A stretch of 64,000 bases of DNA. Origin: Terriglobia bacterium (lineage in GTDB: Bacteria > Acidobacteriota > Thermoanaerobaculia > Thermoanaerobaculales > Thermoanaerobaculaceae). The notes below the pieces were generated by a model that saw only the letters and a program-made list of their open reading frames with translations, ran no database searches and was not told the origin of the DNA. The number at the start of each line of letters is the position of its first letter. Position 1 is the stretch's first letter. The position numbers and the translations under genes are program-made. Location: contig JAIQFQ010000009.1 of NCBI GenBank assembly GCA_020073245.1, forward strand, positions 39,703 to 103,702, in the 5' to 3' direction. Below are positions 59,501 to 64,000 of the stretch, in pieces.

Positions 59501-62296
59501 ATGACCAGCCAGGCCCCCCGCCGCTCCACCTGGGTTGTCATGAGCGTGGCCGCGATCGTTCTTGCGATCAGCGCGGGCTACCTTGTGTTCGTGGACGCGG
59601 CAGAACGCATGCTCGAGAGTACATGCATCGAACAGATGGCGGGATCTGTCGGGGTCCTCGCGAGCCGGATCCATGGTCAGTCCGCCGAGGTTGTCGCGGC
59701 GCTCAGCGAGATCGCGACCCGTTGCGCATCGCGGGGCGTGGGACCCGAAGGAGAGTGCGCTGCCGATCTCGATCGCCTGCGCCACGGGCTTCCGGCGCTC
59801 TTCGCTGCGACGATTCTCCTTGACCGTGAGGGTGCGATCCTCAGCTCGGCCCCGCCGCGCCAATGGCGTGCGGACGAGCTCGCCGCGATTCAAGAGGCCC
59901 GTCGCGAGGCGGGACGGGGAGCAGGGCAATCGATCCGCGTCTCGGCAAGCGCACCCCGGGGTGGAAAGACCCTCTTCGCCGTCGCAGCGATCCCGAGTGA
60001 CGCGCCAACCTCGGTCGGTGCCGTCGGCGTCGCGATCGACCTGAACCAGGTGGCGATCATCCTCCTCGAACGCGCGATTCCCAACCCTGAGGGCCTGGCT
60101 TTTCTCGCCCTGCAGGACGGTCGGTTGATCGGCACCGTCGGTGGGGAGCAGTGGCGTTCCGTGGCATCTCTCGGAGACCTCCTCGGCGCTGAATGGGCGG
60201 AGGTGCTTCGAAGGTCGGAGGCGGCATCGGGCTCCGAGCACGGTGTGTTGAGGCTCGCAACCCCAACGGGGCACGGACGGATGCTCGGCGTCGTGGAGCC
60301 GGTCAACGTCCCGGGCGGCAGGTGGATGCTCGGAGCACTGGTGCCCGCCGGATCGCTGGTCCGGGGCGTTCGGCCGATCTTGTTCGGAGGGGCGGTGCTC
60401 GTGGTGGTCACGTTGGCGGGCATCGTGGCTGCGCTGGCCGTTTCGAAGCGCGCGATCAAGGGGCAGGCTTCGGCCCTGCTCGATGCCAACCGCTGGCGCG
60501 ACCTCGCCCAGCAACGACAGCGAGAGGGACGGTGGAGGGGACTGGCCGACCGGTGCCCGACCCCCGTTGTCTGTCTGTCCGGCTCCACCGTCGTGGCGGC
60601 CAACCTCTCGGCGATGGAGAGCCTCGGGAATGGGAATCCGCAGCAACTCGTGGGCACCGACTTCCTCGGCTTCGCGGCCAATGAGGATCGTGAGCTCCTC
60701 CAGCGACACCTCGGGGATCAAGGGAAGGCGGGAGCGACGCGGCGAGTGACCGCTGTCAGGCTCACGACGGCCCGCGGCAGGACGTTCGTGGCCGAGATCG
60801 CCGTGACGGCGGTGCGGGAGCTCGACGAGGAGCTGGTCTACGTCGCCTGGGAGGAGGTGGGGGCACGACGGCGCGGCGAGGCGGTCCTGGCAGCGGTTGC
60901 CGGTGTGGTGCCGCTCGCGCTGGTGCTGACGGATCTGTCCGGGAACCTCTTGTGGGCGAACGGCGCCGCCTTCGACCTGGCCGGCGCCGAACTCCGCCGG
61001 CTGCAAGGGCGGTCGTTGCGGTCCCTCGTCGAGCGCTCGCATTTGCGGGTGGCCATCTCCGCGCTGGCTCGTGCTCGGCGCGGAACGCCGGCGGGTGGAC
61101 ACGTGCGGGTTTTGGGAAACGGCGGGACGGCACTTGCCGCCGAATTCAAGGCGATCCCCGTGCGCACGGACGGCACTCCGACCGGGGTGCTGTTCGTGTT
61201 GTCGGAGATCGAGACTCCACCCGACGGTGGACGGGAGTCGTCTGCGGTAACCCGCGAGAGGGCTCTGGCGCAGCTCAGCACGTCGCTTGCACACAGGGTG
61301 CGGAACGACTTCCAGGCGCTGCTGGGCCTCCTGGATCGGCTCCGCACCGGCGAGGCGGCGGAACACGCTCTTTCTCTCGCGCGGGGCCTTGTTACGGACT
61401 CGGCCGAGGACCTCCGTCGGTTCTTCGTCGCGGTCTCGAAGGGCGAGGACAGCGCGTTGCGCCCGGTTCGGCTTGGACCACTCCTGAACCGCTGGCTCGA
61501 GAAGGTGACGACGGGCGTTCCAGGGAATGTCCGGGTCACGCTGCGCCAGGAGGCGCACGATGACAGGGTGATCGCCGACGCCGAGCAAATCCTCCTCTGG
61601 CTCGACGTGAGCCTGTCTGCGGCTCTCGCCGCTATGGATCTCGGCGGGGCCGTAGAGGTGGAACTCCACGACGGTGGAGAGCAGGGGACCGTGAGGGTGG
61701 CGTTCTCGGACACAGGGTCAACCGGCGAGGCCGCCATGCCCCCTGGGGACCGCCGGCGCTTCTCGTCGCGCCAGACCGCCCAGGCCCTGGCCGAGCTGGT
61801 GGCGGCCCGACTCGGGGGACGCACCGGCGGGACAACCGGGTCGGGTCTGCGCAGTCGGTTCTGGATCGAGCTGCCGTGTGTCCGCTCGGATACGGCCCGG
61901 GGGGAGAGCGCTCCGAGCGCCATCCGGCGCGGCGCGTTACTCCTCGCCGACGACGAAGAGATGGTGCGCATCACGCTGGCGACGGCACTTCGCAGCGCCG
62001 GATACGAGGTCGTCGAAGCCAGGAACGGGCTGGAAGTCGTGGAGAAGGTCCTGGTCGCACCGGACCGTTTTGCCCTCGTTGTTCTCGATCTCGTTATGCC
62101 TGTGATGGATGGGCGCGAGGCACTTCGCCGTTTGCGCGAGTGCGCCCCGGCCCTACCGGTCGTCGTCTGCACCGGTTACGACCCGACCGGAGACGGCGTG
62201 CTTGCCGCCGCCGGCCTCCTCATCAAGCCTTTCAGCATCGCCGAACTGCTGGACAAGGTGTCCGAATTCACTGGGCAGCACCCCGTCGATACCTGA
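59501..62296 (+). CDS. Hybrid histidine kinase with degenerate ATPase and receiver domain
   Basis: The 931-residue protein has TM1 at ~12-32 and TM2 at ~288-310 framing a large periplasmic sensor. Two PAS-like domains lie at ~350-450 and ~455-575 (CPTPVVCLSGSTVVAANLSA, LVLTDLSGNLLWANGAAFDL). The phospho-acceptor region is LSTSLAHRVRNDFQALLGLL near residue 590. The following HATPase region keeps SDTGS but lacks the G1 and G2 ATP boxes; GTTGSGLRSRFWIELP ends it. A complete receiver follows, with LLADDEE and LVVLDLVMPVMDG (Asp near 862). The chain can be phosphorylated, but kinase activity is doubtful. Confidence 0.85.
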   Translation: MTSQAPRRSTWVVMSVAAIVLAISAGYLVFVDAAERMLESTCIEQMAGSVGVLASRIHGQSAEVVAALSEIATRCASRGVGPEGECAADLDRLRHGLPALFAATILLDREGAILSSAPPRQWRADELAAIQEARREAGRGAGQSIRVSASAPRGGKTLFAVAAIPSDAPTSVGAVGVAIDLNQVAIILLERAIPNPEGLAFLALQDGRLIGTVGGEQWRSVASLGDLLGAEWAEVLRRSEAASGSEHGVLRLATPTGHGRMLGVVEPVNVPGGRWMLGALVPAGSLVRGVRPILFGGAVLVVVTLAGIVAALAVSKRAIKGQASALLDANRWRDLAQQRQREGRWRGLADRCPTPVVCLSGSTVVAANLSAMESLGNGNPQQLVGTDFLGFAANEDRELLQRHLGDQGKAGATRRVTAVRLTTARGRTFVAEIAVTAVRELDEELVYVAWEEVGARRRGEAVLAAVAGVVPLALVLTDLSGNLLWANGAAFDLAGAELRRLQGRSLRSLVERSHLRVAISALARARRGTPAGGHVRVLGNGGTALAAEFKAIPVRTDGTPTGVLFVLSEIETPPDGGRESSAVTRERALAQLSTSLAHRVRNDFQALLGLLDRLRTGEAAEHALSLARGLVTDSAEDLRRFFVAVSKGEDSALRPVRLGPLLNRWLEKVTTGVPGNVRVTLRQEAHDDRVIADAEQILLWLDVSLSAALAAMDLGGAVEVELHDGGEQGTVRVAFSDTGSTGEAAMPPGDRRRFSSRQTAQALAELVAARLGGRTGGTTGSGLRSRFWIELPCVRSDTARGESAPSAIRRGALLLADDEEMVRITLATALRSAGYEVVEARNGLEVVEKVLVAPDRFALVVLDLVMPVMDGREALRRLRECAPALPVVVCTGYDPTGDGVLAAAGLLIKPFSIAELLDKVSEFTGQHPVDT

Positions 62297-62301
62297 AACG
62301 G

Positions 62302-62310
62302 TGGTAGCAT
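62302..62310 (+). promoter_or_regulatory. Extended -10-like TGGTAGCAT, leaderless candidate
   Basis: It fits TGnTAnnnT and ends 6 bases before GTG 62317. A transcript starting 7 bases on would begin at the start codon. Confidence 0.4.
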
Positions 62311-62316
62311 GAGGCA

Positions 62317-62856
62317 GTGAAGGTCTACACGCGGGCCGGCGACGACGGGTCCACTGGTCTAGGCGACGGTTCGAGGGTCTCGAAGGCCAATCTGCGTGTC
62401 GCCGCCTACGGTGATGTCGACGAGTTGAACTCGGCCGTGGGCGTCCTGCGGTGCGAGCAGCTGCCGTCGGAGGCGGCCACCGAGTTGGAGAGGATTCAAC
62501 CGCTCCTGTTCGAGGTCGGGGCGTTTCTGGCAGATCCGCGCGGTCGGTTTGCCCTCCCGGAGGACGTCGTCCATCCAGACTGGGCGGAGCGTTGGATCGA
62601 CAGGATGGAAGAGGAGGTTCCGCCGCTGCGGAACTTCGTGCTGCCTGCGGGGACACGCGCCGCAGCCCTTTCACACATGGCCCGGACGGTATGCCGGCGG
62701 GCCGAACGGAACGTTGTCGCTCTTACGGAGCGCGGGGATAAGGTGGGGGCGGTCATTCCGCTGCTCAACCGTCTATCTGACGCGCTATTCGTTCTCGCGC
62801 GGTGGCTCAACAGTCGGGCGGGGGTCGCCGACGTTGTATGGGCCGGTCGCGGCTGA
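62317..62856 (+). CDS. Cob(I)alamin adenosyltransferase, PduO type
   Basis: The 179-residue enzyme makes adenosylcobalamin from cob(I)alamin and ATP. It begins VKVYTRAGDDGSTGLGDGSRVSK, the ATP-binding P-loop-like pattern of this family, and ends with LNRLSDALFVLARWLN. The SHMARTVCRRAERN segment is typical of the trimeric PduO/MMAB helices. No B12-dependent enzyme is adjacent. It starts at GTG 62317, 20 bases past the kinase stop, and may be leaderless. Confidence 0.93.
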   Translation: MKVYTRAGDDGSTGLGDGSRVSKANLRVAAYGDVDELNSAVGVLRCEQLPSEAATELERIQPLLFEVGAFLADPRGRFALPEDVVHPDWAERWIDRMEEEVPPLRNFVLPAGTRAAALSHMARTVCRRAERNVVALTERGDKVGAVIPLLNRLSDALFVLARWLNSRAGVADVVWAGRG

Positions 62857-62915
62857 TCGATCACCATGCAGAGCGTCGAGAGGCTCAGTCTGTTTGGGTC
62901 GATTCCGAGGTCGGG

Positions 62916-63989
62916 ATGACCGCACGGCCGGTCCGGATGGCGGTGGTGCCTGGCGACGGGATCGGGCGTGAGGTTGTCGCTGAGGTGATTCGCCTCGCAG
63001 AAGCGCTGCGCTCGGCCGGCAGCCTGCTCGCGAGCTGGGATGAGTTGGACTGGGGCGCCGATCGCTTTCTCGCGACCGGGCGCGCATTGCCTCCCGACGG
63101 CTTCCAACGCCTGCGCGCTTTCGACGCGATCCTCGCGGGAGCATTCGGCGACCCGCGCGTGCCGGACGCGGAGTACATGCGGGAGATCCTGTTCGGGATG
63201 CGGGTTGAACTCGACCTCTACATCAACCTGAGGCCGGTCCGATGCATCGACGAGCGCCTCAACCCGCTGAAGCACGTTCGGGCGAGCGATATCGACCTGG
63301 TGATCGTGCGTGAGAACACCGAGGGGCTGTACTGCGGCGCGGGTGGGTTGGTGCGGCCGAACTCGGTCCACGAAATGGCTTTGCAGGAGATGGTCGTGAC
63401 CCGGCGCTGCGTGGAACGTATCGTCCGAGCAGCGTTCGAGGTCGCGAGCACGAGGCCCCGGCGAAAGGTGACGCTGGTCGACAAGGGCAACGCGCTCCGC
63501 TTCGCGGGCGAGGTGTGGCAGAACACGTTCCGGCAGGTGGCGGTTGAGTTCCCCGAGGTGATGACGGAGCATCTTTACGCGGACGTCGCGGCGATGGAGA
63601 TGGTGCGGGACCCGGCGCGCTTCGACGTCATCGTCACGGAGAACCTCCTAGGCGATCTCTTGTCGGATCTCGCGGCCATGCTCGGCGGTGGTCTCGGTCT
63701 CGCCGCGTCTGGCAACATCAACCCTGGGCAGGTTTCGATGTTCGAGCCGGTGCACGGCTCTGCCCCCGACATCGCCGGGCGCGGGAGGGCTTGCCCGCTC
63801 GCGGCTTTCGGTGCATTCGCCCTTCTCCTACGCCACGTCCATCGCGGCGACCTTGCGGGCGTGCTGGAGGCGGCCATCGGGGATGTCGTGCGTGCGGGGA
63901 CGGTGACGCCAGACCTCGGCGGCACCAGCACGACCGCCGAGGTCGGCACGGCTGTCCGCGAGAGGACTCTGGAGCGACTCGCGGCATGA
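62916..63989 (+). CDS. Isocitrate/isopropylmalate dehydrogenase family protein
   Basis: The 357-residue beta-decarboxylating dehydrogenase starts at ATG 62916 (the track ORF has 38 extra codons). VVPGDGIGREVVAEV is the N terminus. LYINLRPVRCIDERLNPLK and IVRENTEGLYCGAGG carry the substrate residues, and VTENLLGDLLSDLAAML and EPVHGSAPDIAGRG the metal and cofactor sites. ENTEG suggests an isocitrate or tartrate enzyme; the LRPVR pattern fits isopropylmalate. The substrate cannot be fixed. Its stop overlaps a new ATG at the window edge. Confidence 0.88.
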   Translation: MTARPVRMAVVPGDGIGREVVAEVIRLAEALRSAGSLLASWDELDWGADRFLATGRALPPDGFQRLRAFDAILAGAFGDPRVPDAEYMREILFGMRVELDLYINLRPVRCIDERLNPLKHVRASDIDLVIVRENTEGLYCGAGGLVRPNSVHEMALQEMVVTRRCVERIVRAAFEVASTRPRRKVTLVDKGNALRFAGEVWQNTFRQVAVEFPEVMTEHLYADVAAMEMVRDPARFDVIVTENLLGDLLSDLAAMLGGGLGLAASGNINPGQVSMFEPVHGSAPDIAGRGRACPLAAFGAFALLLRHVHRGDLAGVLEAAIGDVVRAGTVTPDLGGTSTTAEVGTAVRERTLERLAA

Positions 63990-64000
63990 CGTCGCTGACC
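63986..64000 (+). CDS. Start of a next gene, cut by the window edge
   Basis: ATG 63986 overlaps the TGA stop of the dehydrogenase (ATGA) and continues MTSLT to the last base. The overlap matches the usual coupling in this window, so a gene probably continues beyond the window. Only five codons are visible. Confidence 0.4.

Noticed and set aside
59483-61669. 728-codon minus-strand ORF opposite the hybrid kinase
   Set aside because: It is an antisense shadow. Arg/Pro-rich sequence without a recognisable domain.

Overview
The window is 64 kb of GC-rich chromosomal DNA from a Gram-negative bacterium. An lpxA fragment, a TolC/HlyD export system and lipoprotein and outer-membrane signals show the diderm envelope. 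Gene content (secreted family proteins, a many-haem NapC-type cytochrome, phosphate butyryltransferase/butyrate kinase, DUF2914 pairs) and the intergenic repeat style remind me most of Acidobacteriota. That placement is inference, because no rRNA or tRNA is present. I see no phage or insertion sequence.

Layout. 1-377: 3' end of lpxA. 500-3660: genes on the minus strand separated by integron attC sites, i.e. a small gene-cassette array with no integrase in the window. 4.1-9.2 kb: htpX and an oligopeptide-type ABC importer (permeases and binding protein, no ATPases). 9.2-16.8 kb: a sensor kinase, a secreted protein, a ferredoxin, a 3-hydroxyacyl-CoA dehydrogenase, a zinc-ribbon TPR protein and proS. 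16.8-21.3 kb: a frameshifted secreted-protein gene, an RDD membrane protein with a tiny coupled gene, and a transglutaminase-like protein coupled to a 13-haem cytochrome. 21.3-24.0 kb: glucokinase and a GapN-like aldehyde dehydrogenase. 24.1-31.3 kb: a seven-gene tetR-hlyD-ABC-tolC-ABC-ABC2-ABC2 export operon behind a recognisable promoter/operator. 31.5-41.7 kb: NAD(P)HX repair, tsaE, a histidine kinase/CCA transferase/PilT operon, a LysM amidase and a drug/metabolite transporter. 41.8-45.9 kb: two DUF2914 proteins and pyrR-pyrB-pyrC with a coupled response regulator. 46-52.2 kb: glutaryl-CoA dehydrogenase, a coupled four-gene cluster of unknown role, a methyltransferase, a half-length ferritin-like protein and a pseudo-receiver protein. 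52.5-55.7 kb: a phosphotransacylase-butyrate kinase fusion followed by a separate phosphate butyryltransferase. 56-64 kb: DoxX, an aminotransferase, gamma-glutamyltranspeptidase, a hybrid kinase with a degenerate ATPase domain, a cobalamin adenosyltransferase and an isopropylmalate/isocitrate dehydrogenase-family enzyme.

Metabolic reading. GcdH makes crotonyl-CoA, the 3-hydroxyacyl-CoA dehydrogenase works on C4 acyl-CoA, and Ptb/Buk can turn acyl-CoA into acid plus ATP. Together with the large cytochrome and electron-transfer proteins this suggests a respiring or fermenting organism that handles short-chain acyl-CoAs.

Two genome-scale patterns stand out. Many intergenic gaps hold short-period (7-8 nt) repeats built from a few words (GGACCACG, GAGTCAA/GAGTTGA, AGGGCACAGGG), often as two inverted arms. 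Many genes are preceded by an extended -10-like element TGnTAnnnT, twice so close to the start codon that leaderless transcripts are likely.
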